Assembly: GCA_020740775.1 (NCBI GenBank)
Contig: JAHEWK010000020.1
Span: 62,001-126,000 of the forward strand
Length of the DNA stretch: 64,000 bases
Reading direction: 5' to 3'
Origin: Ilyonectria destructans
Taxonomy: Eukaryota > Ascomycota > Sordariomycetes > Hypocreales > Nectriaceae
The position numbers and the translations under genes were made by a program. The notes beneath the pieces are model-generated. The model saw nothing but the letters and a program-made list of their open reading frames with translations. It did not search any database and was not told the DNA's origin. This document shows positions 44,311 through 56,273 of the stretch, one piece after another; the stretch's first letter is position 1; each line of letters starts with the position of its first letter.

Positions 44311-44496
44311 AAAATCTGTTAGTGCAGGTGGTATGCACTACATTCTGCCACACTGTCGCCAGCTGCCCACCAAAATTTCGACCTGCCATCACATCACGAC
44401 GCGTGGCAGTATCGACACCAACGCCATTGTTTGCCCTGCCCTGTTGAGTACAACATACCTTGCCTCGAAGCTCCATAATGCCTTCACCGAATTGCC

Positions 44497-45060
44497 TTGT
44501 GCCTTTCGGTACGAAAGGTCTTCTTAAGCTCTGGGATTCTTCACCCCCAAAATCCTGATTACCCGATTCGGAAGCGCAACTGCACCTCCTGTTGGTCCGG
44601 ATTAACCCCATCCGGGTCCCTCTAATGGTCCGAATCCTCCCACTCTCATTTGCCACATGTGGGTGAACTTCGAATTCACCCTCGCCCCCCCCCCCCGAGA
44701 TCAAGTGTAAAGAAGTCTTCATTGGCTGGGATTTTTCTGTTAAGAATCACGTGGGATTCACGTGAGCTTTTAATTTATAATACTGGCGTTGCTCTTGTCG
44801 TTTGCATTTTCTGAGATTCTTGCTTCTGCTTGAGTTAGGTAAAATCTATTACATTAGATCGGATTTTTAATTTATAATATATATATAGAAAAGAGGGGAA
44901 TGATTTTCTCGAAATCTCATTATTGATCTCCTTTATTCCTTTTGGAATACCTGGTAGCCACTTGGCGGAGATTTTGGTCTTTGGCGGATGTCTGGTGCTG
45001 CGAACCCCGCTTCAGACGTCATTATTGTTACGGAACGCGAAACCGGACTTCGAACCCCGT
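44497..45060 (+). repeat. Direct repeat module, copy A
   Basis: It begins with the hairpin CCTTTCGGTACGAAAGG and runs through TTGGCTGGGATTTTTCTG to GGTGCTGCGAACCCCGC. It matches 45450-45910 closely (copy B). A run of 12 C and an AT-rich insertion distinguish it. No coding potential. Confidence 0.85.
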
Positions 45061-45127
45061 GCCGTCTATACCGCAGTCTCTTGATCCCTGTCTTAATTAT
45101 TGACCCTCACCCTATTGGCTAGGTCTC

Positions 45128-45910
45128 TTAGGTCCGCATTAAGCTCTTCAAATCGTGCCACGCAAACTGGTGCCTGCTCCTCAAAGCCCGCTGCATACGT
45201 CTTATTGGCTACGCAAAACAAAGGTAACACACACACACGCCCTATTGGCCAAGTCTCTTCATCCACCCACCCAGAGCCGACCACTTAAAGCCGCGCCCTC
45301 TTCTCAACACGTGCAGCAACCCACTAGTAAAAACAGGCTCTCGTTCCAAGCTTCGTACCGAAAGGCTACTCAGCGCAAGGGAGCCGCCAACTTGCCAACC
45401 ACGCCCAGCTTCCAACTTCCAACTTCCCCCGGCGGACGTGCGCCTTCCCCTGTGCCTTTCGGTACGAAAGGTCTTCTTAAGCTCTGGGATTTTTCACCCC
45501 CCCAAAATCCCGATTACCCGATTCGGAAGCGCAACTGCACCTCTGGTTGGCCCGGATTAATACACACCCGGGTCCCTCTAATGGTTCTAATCCTCCCCCC
45601 GAGTGAAAAGACGTCTTCATTGGCTGGGGATTTTCTGCTAAGAATCACGTGAGATTCACGTGAGCTCTTAATTTATAATAATGTCGTTGCTCTTCTCGTG
45701 TGCATTTTGTGAGGTTCTTGCTTCTGCTTGAGTTAGATGAAATCTATTACATTAGATCGGATTTTTAATAGAAATCTCATTATTGATCTCCTTTTTGGAA
45801 TACCTGGTAGCAACTTGGCGGAGATTTTGGGTCTTTGGTGGATGTCTGGTGCTGCGAACCCCGCGTCAGGCGTCATCATCGTCATCGAACGCGAACCGGA
45901 CGTTCCGGGC
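45128..45910 (+). repeat. Direct repeat module, copy B with leader
   Basis: The first part (45136-45450, from AAGCTCTTCAAATCGTGCCA to GCCTTCCCCTGTG) is over 90% like copy C at 54443-54755. The second part (45450-45910) is like copy A. B therefore joins the two modules. Confidence 0.85.
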
Positions 45911-46039
45911 GGGGTACATCATCATCCCTGCGTAAAAGAGCCAGAACGACGGGGGCAATGGAATCGGAACAAAACACCCATCATCTATCAATACATACTT
46001 GACTGTTCCTTGGATTCGCTATCTAAATTATAAACTATA

Positions 46040-49000
46040 TTATTGCTCGTAGTGTGCGGTTGGGTGCAATAATGATAACCGGGCCTCGTTTAATGTTCCC
46101 CCACACAATTGCTCCAGCCTAGCCTCGCCATCAAACATTTCCTGTGGTATTTTATTCCCGACTATATCCTTCACACGCGCCTTTGACAGCAATATAATAC
46201 CATCCAGCGATGTGCACCGCGATAGCTGCACATACAGGCTATATGGATCGCACTTTCGTGGCTCGAGTTGTCCAGTCTTGGTATTCAGCTTTGTCCCGGT
46301 TCCTCGCAGCTCCAGCGCAATCTGGAGGAGGGTTTCGCCTTGGATTTTGTAATCGGTGCATGCGAATGCCGCAGTGCAGGGAAGTCCTCGCCGGCTCACA
46401 TTATGCCTCTGCCAAGGCCTCTTCTTGACCCTCTTCTTCTTTTCGATTGGTATTTGGGCACTCGTTGGAGTAAGCAGGATTGTGCCTGGTGGCATTTCAT
46501 CAAATTCGAACTTCTTGGTTGACTCGGACGACAGGATGATGCCGGCAGGTGGTCCAAAGTGGAGGATGATGTTCGGGGCGAGTTGATAGCCTGGGAATCT
46601 TTTGCTGTCTGGTATAACTTCTAGCGCTGTGTACTTGGCGCCATTCACGAGCTTGAGGCCTGGGTTTATATTCATGGTCACCACAACCGGCATACCAGGC
46701 ACGAACATGAATGTGGCCGGCACACAGATCGTACTGTCATCCCCGACGCTGGCCATAAGCGTAGCTTCTTCCTCCGTTACCGGCAATGTATTGGGTTTGC
46801 CCCAACGGTGCTCGGATAGAAATATCCGGACTGGCTTCTGTTCGTTCCTCTGGAAGGCCAAAACGGCATCCATGTTCAGGCACCACCTGGTGCTATTGAG
46901 CGGTGTAACTACTGTGATGCCCTTGCTCCATGGTATGGCTCGGCCTTCCTGAAAGCACCGGCTATTAAGAAGCTCCATGTCGGACTCGTCTTGCTGCCCC
47001 TGCCGGATCCGAGTCAGCAGCCGCTGCAGCTCCGGGTCCCCCGCTGCGCGCACCTGTTCGGTGAGCATAACGACGGTGGTAAATCGAGCCCAGAGTGCGT
47101 GCGCCCTCATTTCGTCCGCAATCCTGAGGGCGGACCATGGCGTCAATAGCGACTTATTCTGCACCGGGCGGAACTGGTGGAAATCTCCTGACAATAGCAC
47201 CACTGGGATGCCGCCAAAATCTTGATTCGATCCTCGGGAGGCGCAAAGTCGCTTGTTGATATCACAGAGCGTCTGGAGGCCCAGCATGCTTACTTCGTCA
47301 ATGATGAGCAGCCATTTTTCATTCCATCTTCTTCGAGCGTCACCGTCCACGTAGGTTACCGTGCTGCCATCGTCGGCATTGCTGCCGGATGCGTTGGGTT
47401 GCATCCCACAGGCGGAGTGAATGGTCACGCCGTTGATGCGCGCTGCTGCGACCCCCGATGTCGCCGTTATCAGCAGCCTGTGCGATATGCCTTTGCTAGC
47501 GAACAATTCCGCCAACGCCTCGATGACCCTGGACTTCCCGGTGCCGCCCTCTCCACCCAGGAACTCGCATAGTTGTGCGTTATCATTGTTCTCGACATTA
47601 CTGCTATCGAAATCATCCCTCTTATCTTCGTCCGGGATGGTATCGAGGTGGCGACACACTAAAAGGAAGGCGATCTCCTGCCGCTCGTTCAAGGTGAACC
47701 TCTTTGCAATCTCCCGACCGGCATGGAGGAATGTTGTCGACGGTCCAAAGGCGACCCTGGCACTGGCTCTCTGAGTGTTCCGGGTGTCTGTTTCTGACAT
47801 TTCTATAATATCTTCTCCCGCGCCCGCGAAGGTATGGTTCAGTGATGCTTCTGCGCCGGCAGCTGTGTTCTGCGTAATCTGAACTCCATCAGAGCCTCGG
47901 ATTCTTTTCACAATTTCCTTGTCAGCTTGATCCTGCTTGCTCTTAATTCCTCTAAGCTGACGTTGCGTTGGGAGCTCGCTCCTGGCTACCATGGTTGGCT
48001 GGTACTGCGCTGGGTTCTCTGCGGAAGCGACAGTCTCGACGTCATCCGCAAACTCGGTGATATCTGCTTGGGCTTCGCGGAGCTGATCTAGCATCTGCAA
48101 AAGATGCTCCGAACCAGCGGTCACCTGGTTAGGGCCTGTAGCACCTCGTACTGTCTCAATCAATCGGCCAAGCTGGCCAACCTGGTCTGGGCGATATGCT
48201 TTTACTGGGCCTGTAGGATCTTGGAGATCATACCCCATAGCGTCGATATCATCCAAAACGGTGTCGTCCCCCGCAGCCGCCCACTGCTTTGCATCTCGCC
48301 GCGCATCTTCCGCTGATCGCTTCAAGAGCTGGATGTTGCCTGCGATAGTCTGGAGTCTTTTGGGGAGTTGCCGTCTCCAGTGTTCCCAGATTTCGTTGAT
48401 GTCACCAGACGCTGCTGTAGTGAACTTCTCCCATGGTACGAAGAGTGCGAGGTGCTGTACTGCAGCTCTGGTGCTAATATTAGTATATGCTCCTCGTTTA
48501 TCCATCCCATCTGTTCTATGGCTTGTGCTTACCTGCGGTATCGGTCTGCGTTTGTGTCAATATCAGAGTCCATATCGAGAAAGCCGTTGATGCATGGCAC
48601 TGCATACTTCCCCGGGGGTCTTAGAACCTGCACCCAGTCCCTTCCCGGCTTCCAGTTCCTTTCAAATTCTATCTTCACCAACTCCTTGGAAGATGAATCT
48701 ATCCTCTTTTGTAATGTAACAAGCGACACGTAGTCATAGAAGCATAATGTCTGCAGCACCTCTCCACGGTGGTGGTAGGCTTCAATGTATGGTAGCTTCT
48801 TGCCATCGCTTCCCACCAAGACCCTCTCCGCGCTGGCTTCCGCGTCGTTGCCGTTGCCGTTGCCACCTATGTTCTCGATAGGTCGATCATCGTCATCGCC
48901 TAAAGTGCTACTGCATCGCTGGAGATACTGCCAGCGTCGGAGTATTGCCCAGTATATCATTGTCATATTCACATATGACCATTGTTTGGTACTCGAGAAC

Positions 49001-52000
49001 TCACTTGGGTAATCCAAGAAGTGCGCAATCACCTCCACCTGCGATAATGGCCTCTCGGTGAATATTCTGTTTGCGATTCTCATCAAATACTGGCGATTTA
49101 GATTTGCCTTGGCTTCGTAGTTTGCAGTTGTTGCACCTAGCCCGACGGCGCTGGTTGTGCTGATACTCGGAAAGAGCTCTGCTGCTATGGCCACTCTCTT
49201 CCAGATCGGATCTTGGATCTTTGTGGCGTAGTTTGTCAAGTAGTATATCAGCGCCATTGTCTTGCTTTGGGTCCCGATGAAGGAGATGTCGTGATTGTGC
49301 CGCAGCCCGACCGCCATTGGCTTGTTCCATCGGTTGATCATGGGATGTGAGCGTTGGAGCCGAAGTATACCATCCGCGCCGAATTCGCTTTTTGTAAAGA
49401 GCTTCCAAGGCGCATGGAACCGACATGTGGGCTTTTTGTCCCCCTCCTTGTTATGAGAGTATTTGACACAAGTTGCGGTATGGACGTGCATCTGGACCCT
49501 GCCCGCGCAAAAGTGGGCTTCATCGTCAAACTGTTCAGAGAAGCGCCCTGCATCGGTCATCAGGTAGGATATGTTGTCGTAAACCACCCTAGTCTCGCTC
49601 TCCTCGCTAAAGGCAGCAGATTCATCCAGGTCCTGGATAATAGTTCAGCTTCCGACCCCACATTGGCTTTCGGTCATATCAGTATATGAATGTACGTACC
49701 TCAGTGAAGACAGAATCGACATATTTCAGGATTCCTTCCCTTTCCATCGCCGCACTCTCATCATCCTCCCCGTTTCCATGAGCACCGACAAAGTGTCCGA
49801 GCTCCAAGTTCCCTTCAAGCCATAGCAAACCATGGACATGAAGAGCACCGCGTTCGTTGGTCTCGACAGCGCCAAAATACTGTCCAATCTGACCAAACAC
49901 AGATTCCTCCCCAACCTTGACGTAATGCTCAAAGAACATCTCTACTTCGCGGTGGAAGAAGATGGCAGAGCTTATGGGGTCAGTTATCGCCAGCTTCACT
50001 CTCTCATACCTATCCTGAAGGGCCCGAAGCAGGGTTGCTTCCGCGGCAGCCTTGTCCTCCTTTCGATATGCCGCCAGACGTAGCTTTACCGGGTTCGTAA
50101 TGTCATTAGGGTTCAGCGTAAACCAAATCGCCGGTAGACCGTATCTGATGATGAGCGCTTTAATCTTTCTGCGCATGGCCAGCCGCGACTCCTGCGACAT
50201 GGCCTGTTTGTGGCCAAAGTATGAGATGTATCGCAGGAGCTTTTTGATATCTTCATCTCGGGTGCTCCCGCCAGCCTCTAACTCCTTTTGCACTTCCGCC
50301 AGTCTCTCTAGTGTTAACGACTGAATGATCCTCTCAACCTCAGGAAAATCGTTCCGTCGCACGCTCACCATACTTACTCCTCTATTCCTAGACCGAACCT
50401 CTATGTTGAACACTAGGAATGAAAACGCCGGATGATTGGCAAAGCGACCACCATGTCGTTGCAGCACTTTCTTCATCCATGCGTGAAGTCCGAGATTACG
50501 TGTTGGCGAAGTCGCATCCTCTCCACCCTCTCCACCCTCTCCAATACTGTCTCTATCACGGACATGCCCTGTGAGCTGGACACTGTTCTTCCACAGGTCC
50601 GATTCCATCTCTTCCTTGCACCGTGGCCCACCGAAACCGAATGGGAATAGTGTTGGAAATGCTTTTGCAAGATGCCAGAGATCATTGCTATCTGCAAACT
50701 CATTGCCTCTTGAAATGTGAATGTATGGCTGAAGGTGGGAATCCTGCGCGCTCCCAGTCGGCTGGTTGGGCGGCTGTGTTTGCGCATTTGTGTGTCCACC
50801 TCTGATTGTATCAATAGCAAATTGCAGTTTATCGGCATCGGTTGCTCGCGGTGCTGTATCCAGTGGAAACATACCAGATGCAAGGATCTCATCAAGAAAG
50901 CTTCCCATGCCCTCATACTCGAGCTCCTCCCTACTGCGCTCGTCATAGAGCTGCTGATCCTCGTCGTAACTTACATCATTCTCATCATACGCTCTGCCCA
51001 GCCCGTCCACAATCTGTTCGAGTGACTGGGGCCCAGCGTCATCCATCCCACGTTCTGCTGGGGGCACAATGTGCGCTGTTCGCGTTTCTTCCCATGCCGA
51101 TGGTTCATCTCTCTCTATCCTGTCATAGATCTGGCTCGGAACCCCGTGCGCCGGCTCTCCCCAACTATCCAACTCGGCTTTGTCGATTTGGATATGCCGA
51201 TAGTGGGGGTTAAATTCTTTTAGCCAAAGCAACGCCCGTTCCACAGCTCCTCGCCGGACTGAGAGCAACTTGGATAGATCGCTGGGGGCTGGTCTCTGCG
51301 GCCCATGCCAGGATATATGGATGTCCTCCAAAGATTGTAGAAGCGGATGTGGTAGTACTGTGGTAACCAAGTCTTGAACACTGTTTGGAAACACAGTTAT
51401 GTGACCCTTTACATGGCGTGCATATGCTGTACTCTGTTTGGTGCTTTTTGTCACTTTGATTCTTGCAACGAAGCCGAAATGGGTGTTGAGTGCGATCAGC
51501 TTCTCCTCAACCAATGTCAGGTCTCTGAGAGCATCCGGGTACATGTGCTCGCAACCAAGTGCTTGATGCAAGTTCCCGCCCCGCGCCATATTGCATTCGC
51601 GGATCTTCATTGCACAGTTTTCGCAGCTCCGTATAGCCTTGCCAACAGGGAAGCAATCTGGACATGAAAACGTGCGGCAGCTATTCATCGCTGCGCTATT
51701 TGTCCACTCTTCCCAGCTAAGCTCTTTTATCTCCATGGTGCTGATTTTCCGATAGCATATCATGCATGTGTGTATGGGTAGGGTGTCCATGTTGTGAAAT
51801 GCTTGATAAAAGTCCATGACTGTGGATATATTCCTCTCACGGGGGACCGGCTTACGCCAATCCTTTGTGTAGGATATTCTCTCCTTCTCTGAAAATTCAT
51901 CTTCCAGATGCTTAATAGCTCTCTTGAATGCCTGGGTTTGCTCTTCAAGGTTGCTACTCTCAACCCGTCTTCGATTCTGCCTTTTGTTTTGTTCTTGTCC

Positions 52001-52825
52001 GCGTTGGTCAGCCTTACGCTTGGCGCCAAGTTCTTGTTGGCCATGTTGATCCACATCTGAAAAGCTTAGAATGCTCATACATTGCTGCATGCCCAGTGCA
52101 TTGTGTGGGTGATGTTGGGTCCCAATGGCAACCAGTGGTCTTTGCTGTTGGATTTGTCTCCTTTGCCTCCAGTTTCTTTCCCGGGCATCTTTCCGTCTTG
52201 ATGCACGAGAAGTTCGCGGTTTGCCTCTTGATCTTGGAGGCGCTTGTATTGGTGTCGTACTCCTTGGCGGCGGTCGACTCATCCAACTTTCAGGGCTCTG
52301 TACTTGAGTATTGATGGTGTCGGCTTGGTATGCACTTGGCTGATGTTCCTGCACCCGATTTCCTTCTCCAACTCTCCGCCTTGGTACACGAGAACCTCGC
52401 GGTCTGCCTCTTTTTCTTGGAGGCGCTTGTATCGGCGTCGTGCTCCCTGGTGGTGGCCGACTCATCCAGTTTCCTGCCGCCTGTGTTTGCGCATTCGCAT
52501 TGTCGATTTGATTTACACTTGATTGGTATTGTTGGCGATTACCGGGTTCGCTTGATTGGCCAGTTGATTGTGATCCCTCTAGTGCCGGGTCTATAGGTAC
52601 GGTTTCCGGAATATCACCAGGTGTACTCGGTTGCACAGTAGAGTGTGACCTCCTTAATCCCAGGCACACAGGCTGGACATCCGGAACACGATCGGATATG
52701 CTTGGTTGGACAGTAGAATGTGATTCTCTTGGTGTTGCGTTTGTATTCGAGTTTGCCGCACCAAAGATATCATTGTACATCTTCAGCCCGAGACTGCTGA
52801 GTGTGCTGCCAAATGACGAATCCAT
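46040..52825 (-). CDS. Helitron Rep-helicase, apparently intact
   Basis: Three exons, 52825-49700, 49632-48533 and 48473-46040, join in frame across GT-AG introns of 67 and 59 bases, giving about 2,219 residues without a stop. The N-terminus has repeated Ser/Pro segments and two AT-hook-like stretches (APPRKRGRPRG). The Rep part has Cys-rich zinc motifs (CMICYRK, CPDCFPVGKAIRSCENC), the HUH site ERGALHVHGLLWL near residue 1000, and the two-tyrosine motif YYLTNYATK near 1172-1179. The C-terminal Pif1-family helicase shows Walker A GGEGGTGKS (about 1715), LIIDEVSML, LSGDFHQFRPV, TPLNSTRW and LYVQLSRCTSLDG. Such proteins nick and unwind DNA for rolling-circle transposition. The element's TC and CTRR ends were not located. 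Confidence 0.93.
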
Positions 52826-53159
52826 TACAAGATAGTGTATGTACGAATATTCTTAGGGTGTGTAATCATGTGTATTAAGCCAAATAGCATTATAAATATG
52901 AACAATAAAGGTTGATGCCATTCACAATGCTGTTTTGTGATCGGTACATTCTGGGGCAGAGTTCGATTCTCCCACACCAACCTGTCCTACTCTGCTCTTC
53001 GTCCGATTCTATCCCGATACTCCCACGTCATCTTTATCTCTATTATACCTATCAAACTATATGATAATATCGACCATCGTCATTGTCTTGACCCACCTAC
53101 CAATAAATGATAGGTCTATCCTACCATGGTCTTCTTTACTCTTCCAATTTCATCCCAAT
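52826..53159. other. Helitron gene upstream region
   Basis: Non-coding; presumably promoter of the Rep-helicase gene and part of the element's 5' end. Confidence 0.4.
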
Positions 53160-53520
53160 ATCGGACTTGATTATTCATCCCGTCATCTACTCGGAGCATC
53201 ATCACGCCGGTATACCAATAGAGCATCATATCCCACCACCCTCTTACTTTCGTGATGATTAACTTCGGGCTTGATTATTCATTCCATTATCCACTCGGAG
53301 CATCATCACACCGGTATACCAGTAGAGCATCATACTCCCCCACCTCTTATTCTCATAACATTAATAACATCAGGCTTGATTATTCATCCCATATCTAGTC
53401 GGAATGCCATTACACCGGTATACCAATACGGCATCATACTCCTCCACCCTCTTATTCATATGGTCGCTGCAGTATTGATATACCAATAGATCAAAATATC
53501 CCTTCACCCTCTTTCGTTGT
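53160..53520. repeat. Minisatellite, about 104-bp unit, 3.4 copies
   Basis: Units begin GGCTTGATTATTCATCC at about 53166, 53271 and 53374. Each contains a CGGTATACCARTA block and a CCACCCTCTTA block. The last unit is partial and diverged. It lies upstream of the Helitron gene. Confidence 0.85.
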
Positions 53521-53609
53521 ATATGGTAACATCGATGGACGCTTATGTGATTGACATAATACACACCACGTTATTTCATCTACCTATCATATAGTGCTCA
53601 GCTCTCATA

Positions 53610-53910
53610 CCTGTTTTTTTTTTTTTTTTTTTTCATGCGTTAATATCTTAGTCAATCCTTTGTAATCGTGGAAGAAGCAATTCTGTTCAACAGCTACGTT
53701 GATTGATCAATTCCGCTGTGCAAGTATCCACTTGGCAGGGATCAAGGTTCTTACCTCAAGGTGTTTTACTGCGATCGGCGACATGTGCTGACGTTTTGGC
53801 CAAATCCTTTGTACTCATGGAAAAAGCTAATCTGTTCACCATCTACGTTAATTGGTCAATTCAATTGTGCAAGTATCCACATCGGCAGGGATAGTAGTTC
53901 TCGGCTGAAA
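53610..53910. repeat. Poly-T tract and 150-bp tandem duplication
   Basis: A run of more than 20 T (about 53616-53638) is followed by two diverged copies of a unit of about 150 bp. Shared blocks are AATCCTTTGTA, GTGCAAGTATCCAC and GATCGGCGA, at about 53655/53805, 53719/53868 and 53771/53922. Confidence 0.75.
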
Positions 53911-54183
53911 ATGTTGGATGGAGATCGGCGATGCTTCATCCTCTCTACGCAACGAAATACAGTATCTTTACCAAGTGGTATCAATACCCGCATTGGATAT
54001 ACTATATCAATTAATCGATCATAAATATCAGATGTGTTTCTTCTTTGTTCTGTACATTTGCATGCCAATCTTGCAGGCTTATCTTACAATTGCTTTCTCC
54101 CTCTCCCTCTCCCTCTCTCTCTCAGAGTCATAATCTTAACTGCTATCCCATTTTTTATCGAAACATTTGCTGGTTCAATATAT

Positions 54184-54440
54184 CATGTCTTCATCAACTT
54201 CTACCTCAAATTCTACCTCAACTTCCACTCTTAGTGATCATCCCCCTCCGCGCATGCCTTATGACTCAGAAAAACCTTGGTAGTGATATGACCATGTTCT
54301 TTTTTGGTCAGCCGGATATCCCAACGCGGTTTCCTACATCAGATGAACAACTTATAAAGAGCCTCGATGTTGAAGCTCTTGGCAGGGTTTTTCTTCCACC
54401 CCCTCCCTATATGACACTGCCTGAATATTCTAGTTCCGCA
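54184..54440 (+). pseudogene. Unidentified ORF cut by repeat module C
   Basis: ATG 54184 starts a Ser/Thr-rich peptide (MSSSTSTSNSTSTSTLSD) ending in a TAG at about 54280. A second frame then reads FGQPDIPTRFPTSDEQLIKS and VFLPPPPYMTLPEYSS before the repeat module begins. A (CCCTCT) microsatellite lies just upstream (54094-54126). It looks like the 5' part of a gene interrupted by the repeat. No family recognised. Confidence 0.3.
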
Positions 54441-54815
54441 TTTAAGCTCTTCAAATCGTGCCACTCAAAATGGTGCCTTCTCCTCAAACCCTGGTGCATA
54501 CGTCTTATTGGCTACGCAAAACAAAACACACACGCACGCCCTATTGGCCAAGTCTCTTCATCCACCCACCCAGAGCCGACCACTTAAAACCGCGCCCTCT
54601 TCCCAACACGTGCAGCAACCCACTAGTAAAACAAGCTCTTGTTGCAAGCTTCGTACCGAAAGGCTACTCAGCGCAAGGGAGCCGCCAACTTGCCCACCAC
54701 GCCCAGCTTCCAACTTCCAACTTCCCCCGGCGGACGTGCGCCTTCCCCTGTGTATGCCTTGAGGAACGAAAGGTCTTATGCCGTTGCCCCCGAACTTAAG
54801 AGCTTCGCTCTGATT
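54434..54815 (+). repeat. Direct repeat module, copy C
   Basis: The leader matches copy B (45136-45450). It then diverges into GCCTTGAGGAACGAAAGGTC and GAACTTAAGAGCTTCGCTC, a block repeated again at 55147-55206. Copies B and C flank the Helitron gene in the same orientation. Confidence 0.85.
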
Positions 54816-55274
54816 GGTGCAGCCGTTCGCGCCTTCTAATTCGCCTAAAATCATCTTTTTTCACCCCTTTGCTTATGCTAACGTCGATCCTCCATATGTT
54901 GGAGACGTGGCATGCATAATGGTGTTACACAGGCAGCCACCTCAATGGAAGATGTCTCACGATGATACCAGAATTGTCAGAACAGCGTTACAGGTCTGTT
55001 GCAGGTTCAGCAGGTCTACTATCTTGGCTTGGCCTCTTCATATATAGACGAGGAGGGAGAACGAACGAAAAGGAGGATAAAACACATCTACAGATCAGTC
55101 ACAGACATCAGGATCATCATCAATCAATCAATCATTCTTAGTTCTCCATGCCTTGAGGAACGAAAGGTCTTGTGTTGCACCGGAACTTAAGAGCTTGCTC
55201 TGATTACTGTTCTCCGCTCTACACGTATGTGGCTGCTCTATTGGATCTTGGGAGGGAACGGTTTGGGCTTAGCC
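54816..55274. other. Spacer with a second copy of the GCCTTGAGGAACGAAAGG block
   Basis: Non-coding, apart from the block at 55147-55206 that resembles 54755-54815. TCAATCAATCATCATC-type simple repeats precede it. Confidence 0.5.
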
Positions 55275-55597
55275 TCATCCTTTCATTCTCTTCAAATCAT
55301 CTTGTGGTGTGCTTCTCTTATTATCATATTCACGTAGGTATATCCTATACCCATCCAGCCAGCTCTGGGCTTTCTCTACAGTCTCCCGGCTTAGGAGTTC
55401 GAGCCGAGCCTCCGCAGCTGCCATATCATCGGGGATTTTGTTCCCGACGAGGTCCCTCTCACGCGTCTTCGATACCAGTATGATGCTGTCCAGTGTCCGG
55501 CAGTGCGACAGCTGCACATATAAGCTGTATAGGTCGCACTGCGAGGAGACGATGCGTCCGTCGACATTTGTCGTCCGCATCCCTCGCAGCTCCAGCG
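55275..55597 (-). pseudogene. Helitron helicase C-terminal fragment
   Basis: Reads ALELRGMRTTNVDGRIVSSQ, then DLYSLYVQLSHCRTLDSIIL and DLVGNKIPDDM. It aligns with the last about 100 residues of the intact Helitron helicase (LYVQLSRCTSLDG, IVGNKIPQEM) but is clearly diverged. It is cut sharply at 55597, where plus-strand ankyrin-repeat DNA begins. Confidence 0.85.
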
Positions 55598-56273
55598 CCG
55601 TTGAGCTGGGCTATGAAGCTAGTATCAAGCTGCTTCTCGATACGGGAAGATCCGATATGAATATTCAAGATAAATCTGGCCGAACGGCGCTCTCCTGGGC
55701 CGCCGAGCAAGGTGACAAAGCTATGGTCAAGCTGCTTCTCGATTTAAGTGAGGTAGGCGTCGATGCTGAAGATGATTATAGCCGAACACCGCTCTGGTGG
55801 GTCACCGAGAAAGGCCATGAAGCTAACATCAAGATGCTTCTCGATACGGGGAAAATTGACGTTGATACTAGAGATACTGATTGTGGCCAGGCATTACTCT
55901 CGTGGGCCGCCATGCACAGGCACGAGACTATCCTAAAGCTACTTCTTGGTACGAGAAAATTTGACGCTGATGCTCAAGATCTTACTGACCGGACACCGCT
56001 TTCGTTGGTTGCTGAGCAAGGGCATGAGGTTATCGTCAAGCTACTTCTCGATACGGGAAAAGTCAACATTTGATGCTATACACCACTTTTCGTCAGGAAC
56101 CGCTCTCGTGGGCCGCTGAGCAAGGGCATGAGGCTATTGTTGAGATTCTTTGCGATTCAGGAAAAGTTTATGCCAATACTCAAGGTGAGAGAGGCCGAAC
56201 GGCGCTCTCATGGGCCGCTGGGCAGGGCGTAACAAACGTCGACATCGATGTTAGGGACACTGTGTTGAAATGA
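55594..56273 (+). pseudogene. Ankyrin-repeat fragment
   Basis: At least five ankyrin repeats can be read: GYEASIKLLLDTGRSD, GRTALSWAAEQGDKAMVKLL, RTPLWWVTEKGHEANIKMLL, ALLSWAAMHRHETILKLLLG and RTPLSLVAEQGHEVIVKLLL. The frame stops at 56071 and a further repeat continues in another frame (ALSWAAGQG). There is no start codon of its own. In fungi such arrays form the C-terminus of NACHT/STAND proteins; here only the array survives, joined to helicase DNA. Confidence 0.8.

Noticed and set aside
52960..52990. tRNA-like 3' half (GAGTTCGATTCTCCCACACC)
   Set aside because: The T-arm stem does not pair properly and no matching acceptor, D-arm or anticodon arm lies upstream.
45128..54815. Modules B and C as LTRs of a retroelement around the Helitron
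   Set aside because: They lack TG...CA ends, target duplications and any Gag or Pol gene between them; the gene inside is a Rep-helicase.
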